Positions 1 to 8,205 of a stretch of DNA of 64,000 bases are shown in pieces (the stretch's first letter is position 1; every line of letters starts with the position of its first letter). A model generated the notes under the pieces. That model made no database searches. It was not told the origin of the DNA and worked only from the letters and a program-made list of their open reading frames with translations. This stretch comes from an uncultured Desulfosarcina sp. (lineage in GTDB: Bacteria; Desulfobacterota; Desulfobacteria; Desulfobacterales; Desulfosarcinaceae): NCBI RefSeq assembly GCF_963668215.1, contig NZ_OY764190.1, forward strand, positions 6,324,001 through 6,388,000. Direction: 5' to 3'. A program made the translations under genes and the position numbers.

Positions 1-1981
1 CATCTTCGGCATCCACCTCGCCCAGGGAGTAGGCGGTGCCCAATGAGGAGACGATCACCTCCTTGGCGGCAATTCCACCCAGCAGGGCGATATTGGTTCG
101 CCAATCGAACCCGGCCCAGTGGGTGACGGATTCCATTGCAGTACCGATCCGGCCGGCCAGGGAATGACGCAGGGCGGCACCGGCCTGCCGGTTGTCCAGG
201 GTTTGCAACTCGCTTTTCACGTTTGCAGCGGCTGCGGAAAGCTGCTGTCCGCCCGGCGGCGATTGCAGCTCGACCATCACTTCCGACCCAACCGATGAAA
301 AAATTTCGCTGCGACGGGCATCGAAATCAGCCACCTGTGAATCCGGCAGCCGGGGAAATGTCATCGCCGCCCAGAGCAAAACGGATATTCCCAAAATTAC
401 GGTTCCGGCCTTTTTTATATATTGCCAGGTGCGCTCCCAGGTATGAATCATCAGGCCCCGAAAGGTTGGCAGCCGATAGGGCGGCAGTTCCATCACAAAA
501 GGCGTTGATGCTCCCTTGACCACGGTCATGCGCAGCAGCTTGGCCGCCAGCAGGGCGCCCCCCCAGGAGATCAGGGTCAACAGAAACATCATTCCGGTTC
601 GATTGCCGGGGAAAAAGGCGGCGATGAGCAGGGCGAAAACGGGCAGCTTGGCCCCGCAGTTCATGAAAGGCGCCGTCAACAGCGTGGCGATGCGCTCTTT
701 GGGCGAGCGCAGCGTGCGGGTGGCCATAACCCCCGGCACCGCGCATCCTCCGGCGATGCCACCGGAGACGATATAGGCCATCACCGAACTGCCGTGCAGT
801 CCGAACACCTGAAACACCCGGTCCAGCATGAACGCCACCCGGGCCAGATAGCCCGAATCCTCCAATACGGCGATACCGAAAAACATGAACAGAATCAGCG
901 GCACAAAACCGAGTACGCCGCCCACGCCGTCGATCACGCCGGAAACGACCATCGATCGCAGCAGTCCGTCGGGTAAAACGGCTGAAGCGCCGTCCCCGAG
1001 CCATTCAAAAAAGCCTTCGAACCAGGCGACGGGTACTTCGCTGTAGGTGAACACAAAATGATAAAGCCCGGCCAGGATCGCCAGCATGATAATGGGGCCG
1101 GCGAAACGGTTGACCAGCACCCGGTCGATGCGGTCGGACATGAACATCCGGTCCTGGCTGCGAACTTCGCGGACCACCCCCTGCTTGAGCATGGAGCTGA
1201 TAAAACCGTAGCGGTGGTCGGCAATCATGGCCTCCGGGTAGGTTCCCAGGGTCTCTTCCATGTGCTGCGCTACATTACGGGTAATGCTTTCCAACCGGTC
1301 GGCAACCCGTGGATCGGCCTCCCGGCCCTTGGATAATATCTGTTCATCGTTTTCCAGGTATTTGATCGCGATCCAGCGGGAGGGATACCATTGGGTGAGA
1401 AAATCGCTGTCAGTGACGATCTTCTCCATATCCTGGATGGCGGTTTCCAGGTCCGGTCCGTAGGAAACGCGAAGCGGTTGGAGAGCGGGTGCCTGGGCGA
1501 CCGTCTCCACCGCCTCCATCAGGGCCTTTTTGCCGAATCCGGACCGGGCCACGATGGGGACCACCGGCACACCGAGCAGATGGGCCAGTTTCCTGTCGTC
1601 AATCTCGAGGCCTCGGTTGCGGGCCACATCGATCATGTTCAGCGCCACGCAGGTCGGAATTCCCAATTCCAGGAACTGGATCGTCAGGTAAAGATTGCGC
1701 TCCAGATTGGAGGCATCGACGATGTTGATGGTCACCCGGGGGCATTCGTTGACCAGAAAATCCCTGGCCACGACCTCTTCCACGCTGTAGGCCGTCAGGG
1801 AATAGGTTCCCGGAAGGTCCACGATGTCGATTTCCTGGCCGTTTTGGACGTAGCGCCCCTGTTTGCGGTCCACGGTCACGCCGGGGTAATTGCCCACGTG
1901 CTGCCTGGATCCGGTAAGGGCATTAAAAAGGGTGGTTTTCCCGGCATTGGGATTCCCACCCAGTGCGACGCAATAACTCAT
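1..1981 (-). CDS. feoB: Ferrous iron transport protein B (C-terminus outside window)
   Basis: GTP-binding inner-membrane permease for Fe(II). About 660 residues are visible and the frame stays open to base 1, so only the extreme C-terminus is missing. The N-terminal G domain shows GNPNAGKTT (G1, residues 8-16) and DLPGTYS (G3). The membrane part carries the family's gate-type motifs, including GGIAGGCAVPGVMATR and, further on, FMNCGAKLPVFAL. It starts at the ATG ending at 1981, three bases after feoA stops, so feoAB is one transcript. The G1 motif has Ala-Gly-Lys-Thr instead of the commoner Ser-Gly-Lys-Ser, which is still a standard P-loop. The identification is firm. Confidence 0.95.
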   Translation of the reverse strand, partial: MSYCVALGGNPNAGKTTLFNALTGSRQHVGNYPGVTVDRKQGRYVQNGQEIDIVDLPGTYSLTAYSVEEVVARDFLVNECPRVTINIVDASNLERNLYLTIQFLELGIPTCVALNMIDVARNRGLEIDDRKLAHLLGVPVVPIVARSGFGKKALMEAVETVAQAPALQPLRVSYGPDLETAIQDMEKIVTDSDFLTQWYPSRWIAIKYLENDEQILSKGREADPRVADRLESITRNVAQHMEETLGTYPEAMIADHRYGFISSMLKQGVVREVRSQDRMFMSDRIDRVLVNRFAGPIIMLAILAGLYHFVFTYSEVPVAWFEGFFEWLGDGASAVLPDGLLRSMVVSGVIDGVGGVLGFVPLILFMFFGIAVLEDSGYLARVAFMLDRVFQVFGLHGSSVMAYIVSGGIAGGCAVPGVMATRTLRSPKERIATLLTAPFMNCGAKLPVFALLIAAFFPGNRTGMMFLLTLISWGGALLAAKLLRMTVVKGASTPFVMELPPYRLPTFRGLMIHTWERTWQYIKKAGTVILGISVLLWAAMTFPRLPDSQVADFDARRSEIFSSVGSEVMVELQSPPGGQQLSAAAANVKSELQTLDNRQAGAALRHSLAGRIGTAMESVTHWAGFDWRTNIALLGGIAAKEVIVSSLGTAYSLGEVDAED

Positions 1982-1983
1982 TT

Positions 1984-2220
1984 TTATTCAAGCACCTCGA
2001 CTTCGATGTGATCGGCTTCGTTGTTGCGCAGCGTCAGGGTAAATCCTTTCACCCTCAAGGCCACCGGATCGTACAGCGGCGCCCGCCCCTGAATTTTAAT
2101 CTGGGCTCCGGGGACCAGCCCCATGTCCCGGATTCTCCGTCCCAATTCGCCGCCGACCTTGACGCTGGCAATGGTGCCCGTCTGGTCGACCTGCATGTTG
2201 CGCATGTTCATCCTTGCCAT
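1984..2220 (-). CDS. feoA: FeoA-family protein (SH3-like)
   Basis: Small cytosolic partner of FeoB, about 78 residues. Typical FeoA pattern: GELGRRIRDMGLVPGAQIKI followed by DPVALRVKGFTLTLRNNEADHIEVE. The frame is open further upstream to 2325, but that extension crosses the likely promoter and has no family similarity, so the start is placed at the Met-Ala-Arg-Met at 2220. It is the first gene of the feoAB operon. Confidence 0.92.
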   Translation of the reverse strand: MARMNMRNMQVDQTGTIASVKVGGELGRRIRDMGLVPGAQIKIQGRAPLYDPVALRVKGFTLTLRNNEADHIEVEVLE

Positions 2221-2263
2221 TGAAGCCCCACGAACGTCTTGAGTAAGTTGTTGATCGGGAAAA

Positions 2264-2294
2264 GTTTGATATGTCAAACATCGAAAGGTGTCAA
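2264..2294 (-). promoter_or_regulatory. feoAB promoter with palindromic operator over the -10
   Basis: On the minus strand, TTGACA (2289-2294) and TATCAA (2266-2271) are separated by 17 bases, a good sigma-70 arrangement just upstream of feoA. The 16-base palindrome GTTTGATATGTCAAAC (2264-2279) covers the -10 box, as expected for a metal-responsive repressor site. Which regulator binds (Fur-, DtxR- or other type) cannot be told from the sequence. Confidence 0.6.
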
Positions 2295-2346
2295 TAAAAA
2301 AGGTTGCCTTTGCATCCGATATCACTTTTTCTGCCGACTCACCGGG

Positions 2347-3507
2347 TCAGTGACTGCATCCGCAATTGCCATCAGTGCAGTGTTCCGGCTTCTCCGTACT
2401 CGCGTGCACGTGGCCATCGTGCAGGCCGGTCGTTTTTGGCCCGGCGAAGCGGCGTTGGAAAAACCGTCCCACCGGTTTTACCGAAAGCACTAAAATAAGG
2501 ATCGCGGCGGCCAGTTCAAGGCCCAAGGGAATCGATTTTGCGGCCTGCCCGACCACTGCCTGGGCCGAAATCCCCAGGGACCGATAAAACCAGTCGACCA
2601 GCAGGCCAAGCCCCACGGCGCAAACGGCAATGGAAAAAAGGTAGATTGCCGTGGCCCGCTTTCCCAGAATCCGGATCAGCACCGTCAGGGAAGTGATGTT
2701 GGTGGCGGGGCCGGTCATGAGAAAAACCAGAGCCGCGCCGGGGCTGACCCCTTGCAGAATCAGGGAGGCGGCGATCGGGGTGGAGGCCGTGGCGCAAATA
2801 TAAATGGGGATTCCAACCCCCAGCATGATCAGCATGGCGCCGATACCGCCCCCCATGTACCGGCTGAAAACCGATTCGGGGATGATCTGGGTAATGACGC
2901 CGGACAGCAGCAGCCCGAACAGAAACCATACGGCCAGATCCCCCCAGACATCGGTAAGGGCAAACCGCAAACCGGCACGGATCTTCTCTGTCATGGTGTG
3001 GTGGCGGCGGTGAGCCTCCGGTGAGCAGTTCCGGCCGTCGCAGCATCCATCCACCGGACAGGTGAGGTCGGGCACGACCGGTCGGTTCTCCTGGGGCTTT
3101 CCCAGCAAATTCTCGGAAATGCCGGCAGCGAAAGCGGTCAGAAACGCGGCCACGGGTCGCACGACGGTCATAATCGGGTCCATCAGGGCATAGGTGATGG
3201 CAATGGAATCCACGCCCGACTCCGGTGTGGAAATGAGAAACGAGGTCACGGCGCCTTTATTGGCCCCCTGCTTCCTTAAAGTAGCGGCCGCCGGCAGCAC
3301 CCCGCAACTGCAAAGCGGAATCGGAATCCCCAGGATCGAAGCCTTGAAAACCGACTTGAAGCGCCCCTGCCCCAAATGCCGGCTGACCGTTCCGGGATCG
3401 AGAAACACCCTCAAAAGGCCGCTGACGATCAGGCCAAAGAGAATAAAAACCGACGATTCGAGAAGCAGACGCCAGGATTCGAGTAAAATATCGATCAACA
3501 AGTTCAT
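2347..3507 (-). CDS. Permease of the SO_0444 / ArsP_1 (DUF318) family, putative metal efflux
   Basis: Integral membrane permease of 386 residues. It has two homologous membrane halves, each with a proline/cysteine-rich re-entrant motif: IPIPLCSCGVLPAAATLRKQ near residues 60-80, and IPIYICATASTPIAASLIL in the second half. The loop between the halves has CPVDGCCDGRNC followed by a His-rich stretch, and the C-terminus has HDGHVHAS and CTDGNCGCSH, which look like soft-metal ligands. Family members are annotated as Cu/Zn or arsenical efflux permeases. The gene follows an arsR-type regulator on the same strand, which supports metal-induced expression. The substrate is not determined. Confidence 0.82.
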   Translation of the reverse strand: MNLLIDILLESWRLLLESSVFILFGLIVSGLLRVFLDPGTVSRHLGQGRFKSVFKASILGIPIPLCSCGVLPAAATLRKQGANKGAVTSFLISTPESGVDSIAITYALMDPIMTVVRPVAAFLTAFAAGISENLLGKPQENRPVVPDLTCPVDGCCDGRNCSPEAHRRHHTMTEKIRAGLRFALTDVWGDLAVWFLFGLLLSGVITQIIPESVFSRYMGGGIGAMLIMLGVGIPIYICATASTPIAASLILQGVSPGAALVFLMTGPATNITSLTVLIRILGKRATAIYLFSIAVCAVGLGLLVDWFYRSLGISAQAVVGQAAKSIPLGLELAAAILILVLSVKPVGRFFQRRFAGPKTTGLHDGHVHASTEKPEHCTDGNCGCSH

Positions 3508-3590
3508 TTGATTTTATCCCTTGCGTGAAGGCACGACGCCGTGTGTTCGTTGCACCATTTTACATTTTGTGGAGGAAAGGTTCACAAGGC

Positions 3591-3971
3591 TCATTCTTCA
3601 TTTATATGACGCAAACCCGTGGTGATCAGGTCCACGACATGGTCATCGTCCAGCGAGTAGTACAAAACCTGCCCTTCGCGCCGGGAACGCACCAGACACA
3701 GGTCGCGCAACCGGCGAAGCTGGTGCGATACGGCCGACTCGCTCAACCCGATGAAAGCGGCAATGTCGCAAACGCACATCTCTCCGCCCCGCAAGGCTAA
3801 AATGATTTTCAGGCGCGTCGGGTCGCCCATGATTTTGTACGTCTGCGCCAGTCGGTCCACATCCTTCTCGGCGATGGCTTCGGTCCGGGCCCGGGCCACC
3901 CGTTCCAGATGGATTACGCGTATGTCGCAGGTCTCCGGGGAACCCGGCGAAACCGTGCATGTTCTGACCAT
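3591..3971 (-). CDS. ArsR/SmtB-family metal-responsive repressor
   Basis: Winged-helix repressor of about 126 residues. The recognition region reads GLSESAVSHQLRRLRDLCLV. The helix before it contains MCVCDIAAF, the Cys-X-Cys-Asp motif (alpha-3 type) that binds thiophilic metals in ArsR/CadC proteins. A further Cys lies near the N-terminus (CDIRVIH), as in CadC. The C-terminal DDDHVVDLITTGLRH fits an alpha-5 metal site. The start at 3971 has AAAGG at 8 bases; an ATG at 3977 is too close to it. It is transcribed ahead of the permease gene. Confidence 0.9.
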   Translation of the reverse strand: MVRTCTVSPGSPETCDIRVIHLERVARARTEAIAEKDVDRLAQTYKIMGDPTRLKIILALRGGEMCVCDIAAFIGLSESAVSHQLRRLRDLCLVRSRREGQVLYYSLDDDHVVDLITTGLRHINEE

Positions 3972-3996
3972 ATTCATATCCTTTCAATTCTTTATT

Positions 3997-4026
3997 TGAA
4001 TATATATTCAGATATCGAAATGTAAA
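3997..4026 (-). promoter_or_regulatory. arsR promoter and 14-bp perfect palindrome operator
   Basis: TGAATATATATTCA (3997-4010) is a perfect palindrome of the type bound by ArsR/SmtB repressors. On the minus strand it overlaps a -10-like TATATT (3999-4004), with TTTACA (4021-4026) 16 bases upstream as the -35. This predicts autoregulation of the arsR-permease pair. Confidence 0.65.
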
Positions 4027-4109
4027 GGGCGTGTCGAGATGGAGACGAAAAACCCGCCTCCCGTGAATAGGAATGTACGATAGTGGATAGACTCAAAAAA
4101 TCGGTGGGT

Positions 4110-5330
4110 TTATTCTATTTCGGACTCGGTCAGACGACTGCACAACCCGACGCTGGCAATGGCCAGGAGCACGAAAAGCCATAACAGGGGAACTACACCG
4201 ACGGTATTCATGCCCAGCACGAACAAAATCCCGGAGACCTGTCCCACCAGCAAAATCAGGCCCTGGGAGGTAGACTCCGGTGCGGGCCTGCAGATTTCGG
4301 CGCTGTATTGAAAGCCGATGGGGCCACCGGCGCCCAGCAAAAAGAAGCCAAAAACAAAAGCGCTTAAAAGAACCAGCGGATAGCCGGCGGCGACGGTCAT
4401 GGCGATCAGGGCCGGAACGATGCCCACCATGGCCAGCACCAGAAATGCCTTGCGCCGTTTCAAACGGTCGGAAAGCGGCGGCAGCGTCAGACCGCCGAGG
4501 ATACCGGCCGCCAGCAGGATGCCGCCCACCATGCTGGTCTGCTCGATGGAAAATCCCTTGATTTGGCAGATCTGGTCGATGCAGGTGCTGATGGCGTTAA
4601 AGGCCCCCAACCCCACCATGAAAACCAGAAGAACGATCTGCATGTCCTTAAGCGCAAGGATATGCTTGAGCCCCGGCAGGAAGCTAAAAGGCGCCTCCGT
4701 GGACGAAAGACCCGGGTCGCCGGACGGTCGCTCGCGTAAAAAGACCAGCAGCAGCACCGTCGCCGCGGCGGCAACACCGCCGTAGATCCGCAGCATGGCG
4801 GTCAGGTCGGCCGTACCTTCGCCATTCGCCTGTATCAGAAGCGGAGTCACGATCATCACGATCAGGACGCCGACGAACTGGGACAAGGTTGCAAGACCCA
4901 CGGCCGTGGCCCGCTCGTTGGCCGGAAACCAGCGCATGGCGACTTTGGTGGCGGCGTTGATGATAAACGGTTGGGCTACGGCCAGACCGGTCTGGCAGAT
5001 CAGTACCAGGGTGTAATCGGTCGCGAAAATGCCTTTGGCCACGCCGAACAGGCCGGTGAGCAGCGCACCGGTGCCGATGCCGATGCGAATGCCGTAGGTA
5101 TCGATCACAAAGGAGGCCGGAATGCAGACGATCAGAAAAGCGAGCATGAACACCAAAGAGAGCAGGTCGATCTGAAGCGGCGTGGCCTGATAAAAGACGC
5201 GGGCCTCCCTGGCAATGGGGGCGAAGGTAAGCCATTGCATCTGGATGACCACCGTGATGATCGAAAAAACGAGGAGTACCACCCACCGGTAGCCGGAGGC
5301 TTTTCCCATACGCTCATGACGATGATTCAT
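4110..5330 (-). CDS. MFS transporter (FLVCR/DIRC2-like branch)
   Basis: Major-facilitator permease of 406 residues with about 12 hydrophobic segments. It has the pattern DTYGIRIGIGTGALLTG after TM2, a long central loop around residues 190-215, and PLSDRLKRRKAF between TM8 and TM9, the usual motif A position. The start has GGAGG six bases upstream. It is the last gene of the five-gene operon beginning with the aminotransferase at 9654, so it probably imports the pathway substrate. The substrate itself cannot be predicted. Confidence 0.85.
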   Translation of the reverse strand: MNHRHERMGKASGYRWVVLLVFSIITVVIQMQWLTFAPIAREARVFYQATPLQIDLLSLVFMLAFLIVCIPASFVIDTYGIRIGIGTGALLTGLFGVAKGIFATDYTLVLICQTGLAVAQPFIINAATKVAMRWFPANERATAVGLATLSQFVGVLIVMIVTPLLIQANGEGTADLTAMLRIYGGVAAAATVLLLVFLRERPSGDPGLSSTEAPFSFLPGLKHILALKDMQIVLLVFMVGLGAFNAISTCIDQICQIKGFSIEQTSMVGGILLAAGILGGLTLPPLSDRLKRRKAFLVLAMVGIVPALIAMTVAAGYPLVLLSAFVFGFFLLGAGGPIGFQYSAEICRPAPESTSQGLILLVGQVSGILFVLGMNTVGVVPLLWLFVLLAIASVGLCSRLTESEIE

Positions 5331-5343
5331 TTCCCGCCTCCTT

Positions 5344-5916
5344 TTACTCGCACAGGCCCCGGCTAAGCAGGGTGTACAGTGTCTCGACGATCTTTTCTTT
5401 CGGAGCCCGGCGAGGGTTTTTCAAATGATGGGCACACAGGTTTTCCACCAGACCGACGAGTCCCACGGCCGCCAGATCCAGATCCATCGGCCGCAGGTAG
5501 CCCTGGTCGCGACCGATGCGGAGCTGGTCTGCCATGAAGGCCACATAGCGCTGGCGGGTCTGTTCGATTTCGGCCAGTACCCCGGCATCCATACCGCTGG
5601 TGAGTTCGTTGAAAACAATGCGGGTCAGGTCGCTGTGCTTGAGGTATAAGCCGATGTTGAGTTCCACCAGCTTTCGCAAATGCTGATGAAACGGAAGGTC
5701 CGAGGTCATGGCGTCACGGACCGTGGCGATCATTTCGTCGATGCCGTCGGTGATGGCTACGGAAAACAGGGCCGACTTGGAATCGTAATTATAGTAAAGG
5801 GTTCCCTTGGCCACACCGGCCGCACCGGCGATGTCATCCATGGTGGCCTGGTGAAACCCTTTCCGGGAAAAGACCGCGATGGCCGCGGCGAGAATTTTTT
5901 TTTGCGTGGCTTTCAT
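5344..5916 (-). CDS. TetR-family transcriptional repressor
   Basis: 190 residues with a classic TetR N-terminal HTH: AAIAVFSRKGFHQATMDDIA then GVAKGTLYYNYDSKSALF. The C-terminal ligand domain is unclassified. Its ATG overlaps the stop of the aldolase gene (ATGA), so it is co-transcribed with the enzymes it most likely controls. The palindrome at 9697-9710 ahead of the first operon gene is the probable operator. The inducer is unknown. Confidence 0.9.
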   Translation of the reverse strand: MKATQKKILAAAIAVFSRKGFHQATMDDIAGAAGVAKGTLYYNYDSKSALFSVAITDGIDEMIATVRDAMTSDLPFHQHLRKLVELNIGLYLKHSDLTRIVFNELTSGMDAGVLAEIEQTRQRYVAFMADQLRIGRDQGYLRPMDLDLAAVGLVGLVENLCAHHLKNPRRAPKEKIVETLYTLLSRGLCE

Positions 5917-6560
5917 TTTCTCAGTTGCCTGACCAGTTCCAGCGTCTCTTCGGGCAGCGTGGTCACCGGTTTGCCGGTGGTCAGGGCCTGGTAGTACACC
6001 TGGGCGGTTTTTTCGAGAAGTTCGGCGTTCTTCCAGGCCTTTTCCAGGTTCTTGCCCAGGTTGAGCGCACCGTGGTTCTGCATGACGAAGCAGTTGCAGC
6101 CGTTGGCCACGGTTCGGGTGACATTTTCCACCAGTTCTGGCGTTCCGGAAAGGGCGTAGGGCACCACATCCACCGTCTCTCCGATGGACAGGGCCACCTC
6201 GTCGAACAGGGCCGGAATGGGTTGGTTGATCAAGGCGAAGATGCTGGCATGGGCCTGGTGGGTGTGAACCACGGCGCCAACGTCTTCACGGGTTCGGTAA
6301 ATTCCCACGTGCATGGCCGTCTCGATGGAGGGTGCCAGATCGCCGGCAATGGGATTCAGGTCGAAATCCAGCACGCAGATCTCCTCGGGAACCAGGTCCA
6401 TGTATGGTTTTCCCGATGGCGTGATCACCAGCACCGGTTCGTTCGGGATGCGAACGGAGACATTGCCCCCGGCACTGAGCAGGGTGCCGAAGTACCCGTG
6501 CCGGCAAAGCCATTGACAACATTCGATGACCTCTTTACGGGGTTGAAGATAGGGGTCCAT
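5913..6560 (-). CDS. Class II aldolase/adducin family protein (fuculose-phosphate aldolase-like)
   Basis: 215 residues, the normal size for L-fuculose-1-phosphate aldolase or L-ribulose-5-phosphate 4-epimerase relatives. Substrate-binding SAGGNVSVR and TPSGKPY lie near the N-terminus. Zn ligands are visible in VVHTHQAHAS and in MQNHGALNLG. In this family the enzyme cleaves a phosphorylated ketose to DHAP and an aldehyde, or epimerises it. A GAGGAG ribosome site precedes the ATG. It lies 9 bases after the FGGY kinase, whose product is its likely substrate. Confidence 0.88.
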   Translation of the reverse strand: MDPYLQPRKEVIECCQWLCRHGYFGTLLSAGGNVSVRIPNEPVLVITPSGKPYMDLVPEEICVLDFDLNPIAGDLAPSIETAMHVGIYRTREDVGAVVHTHQAHASIFALINQPIPALFDEVALSIGETVDVVPYALSGTPELVENVTRTVANGCNCFVMQNHGALNLGKNLEKAWKNAELLEKTAQVYYQALTTGKPVTTLPEETLELVRQLRK

Positions 6561-6569
6561 AGGTTCTCC

Positions 6570-8189
6570 TCATTGCTTGTTGAGCGCCGCAAACGCTTTG
6601 CGATTGTTCTTATATAACTGCGTAAAAACCGCGTACTGGCGGTCGTACACGTCTCGATTCAACGGCTCCGGCGTAAAGGTGCGCCGGGCCGGCACCATCT
6701 GTTTGACCCGGTCGAAAGACGGCAGCATCCCCAGTCCCACGGCACAGGCCAGGGCCGCACCGGCCGCACCGACATCCTGGGGATTGTCGATGGTTTCGAT
6801 ATGCCGGCCGGTGACGTCGGCCATCATCTGGCACCAGACGTCGGATTTGGCGCCGCCGCCCACGAACCGGATGGTTTCGCGGCGGGGGATCTTTCTTTCT
6901 ACGGCCTCCAGCATCCATCGTTTATGAAAGGCCACGCCTTCCATCACGGCCCTGACCAGCATGCGCTTGCCGGTGGACAGACCGAGGTTGAAAAACATCC
7001 CGCGCGCATGGGCGTCTTCCCGCGGTGCCCGGTTGCCGTGCAGCCAGGGGGTGAAGATCACGCCGCCCGATCCGGACGGGGTCTCGGCCGCGACCTGATT
7101 GAGCAGTTCGTACAACCGATCGGTCTCTGCCTGCGCATCCGCGCTGCCCGCTTTTTCCTTGAGATAGACGCCGATCTCGTCGCGGGCCAGATGGTCGCGC
7201 ACCCATTGCAAACAGGCGCCGGAGGTCTCCTGCTCGGCAACGTAATTGTAGCGATCAGGCATGGCCCCGCAAATCGCGGCAATGAAGTTGCCGATATCCA
7301 CCATGCGTTTTTCCACATTGGCGGCCACCCATCCCGATGTGCCGATATAGATATGGGTGTCATAGGGTGCGGTGCAACCGGCGCCGATGGCAGTTAGAGT
7401 CACATCCCCGCCGCCCCCCACAACCGGTGTGCCTTCGGCCAGCCCCATCTCTTCGGCGGACGCTCGGGTCAGTCCGGCCACCAATGCGGCAGCGTCAACC
7501 ACTTCGGGCAGGTGCTGCATATCCACGCCAAAGGTACGGCACAACCCCGGATGCCAGCCCTGGCGGCCCTTGCGGGTGTCATAGACAAAGGTCAGGTTGG
7601 CCGAATCGGCCGTCATGGCAAACCGACCGGTGGCGCGGTGGATCAGGTAGTCTTTCACATCCAGCCACTTGTGAACCTGCCGGAAGAGGTCCGGTTCGTT
7701 GTCGCGCACCCAGTGGTACTTCCACAGCGGATCCTTGGGGGTGGCGGCGAGTCCGCCGGTGACCAGCAGCGAGCGCAGCACCTTGACGCCGTTCCAGCCG
7801 CTGATGCGAAACAGACCGTGGCACAGGTTCCTGCGGTGCTGGGCCACGGCCCTGCCGTCCATATAAATCATGGGATTGCGAAGGGCCTTTCCCGTCCGGT
7901 CCACCAGCACCGAGCCCTGCATCTGGCAGCAGAAAGCGATGCCGGCCACGCTTTCGGCCGGTATGCCGGTATTGGCCAGAATTCGTCTGCTGGACTGACA
8001 GATGGCCGTCCACCAGTCGTCGGCAGCCTGTTCCGCGCCGCCGTCGGCGGTCATGGTCAGGGGATATTCCGCCAGACAGGCATCCACCTGTTCCAGGCGC
8101 TCATCGATCCGGTACAGGCAGGTCTTGCTTCCGGTGGTGCCCACGTCGTGGGCCATAATGAAATGGGGAGGCTGCATGGCGTTGTCCAT
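6570..8189 (-). CDS. FGGY-family carbohydrate kinase (xylulokinase-like)
   Basis: About 539 residues with the FGGY/actin-like fold. The N-terminal phosphate-1 motif is DVGTTGSKTCLYR. The second-domain signatures are GTPVVGGGGDVTLTAIG and IRFVGGGAKSDVWCQMMADV, the adenosine loop, with DVGAAGAALACAVGLG near the end. The frame extends upstream to 8261, but AGGA lies directly ahead of the ATG at 8189 and this avoids overlap with the preceding gene. The sugar specificity cannot be assigned. With the neighbouring aminotransferase and aldolase it should phosphorylate a keto-polyol intermediate. Confidence 0.9.
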   Translation of the reverse strand: MDNAMQPPHFIMAHDVGTTGSKTCLYRIDERLEQVDACLAEYPLTMTADGGAEQAADDWWTAICQSSRRILANTGIPAESVAGIAFCCQMQGSVLVDRTGKALRNPMIYMDGRAVAQHRRNLCHGLFRISGWNGVKVLRSLLVTGGLAATPKDPLWKYHWVRDNEPDLFRQVHKWLDVKDYLIHRATGRFAMTADSANLTFVYDTRKGRQGWHPGLCRTFGVDMQHLPEVVDAAALVAGLTRASAEEMGLAEGTPVVGGGGDVTLTAIGAGCTAPYDTHIYIGTSGWVAANVEKRMVDIGNFIAAICGAMPDRYNYVAEQETSGACLQWVRDHLARDEIGVYLKEKAGSADAQAETDRLYELLNQVAAETPSGSGGVIFTPWLHGNRAPREDAHARGMFFNLGLSTGKRMLVRAVMEGVAFHKRWMLEAVERKIPRRETIRFVGGGAKSDVWCQMMADVTGRHIETIDNPQDVGAAGAALACAVGLGMLPSFDRVKQMVPARRTFTPEPLNRDVYDRQYAVFTQLYKNNRKAFAALNKQ

Positions 8190-8205
8190 TGGAATTCCTG
8201 CTGTG

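Noticed and set aside
327..1004. Long minus-strand frame over the feoB region
   Set aside because: It is out of frame with the conserved FeoB translation and has the Arg-rich look of a GC-rich shadow frame.
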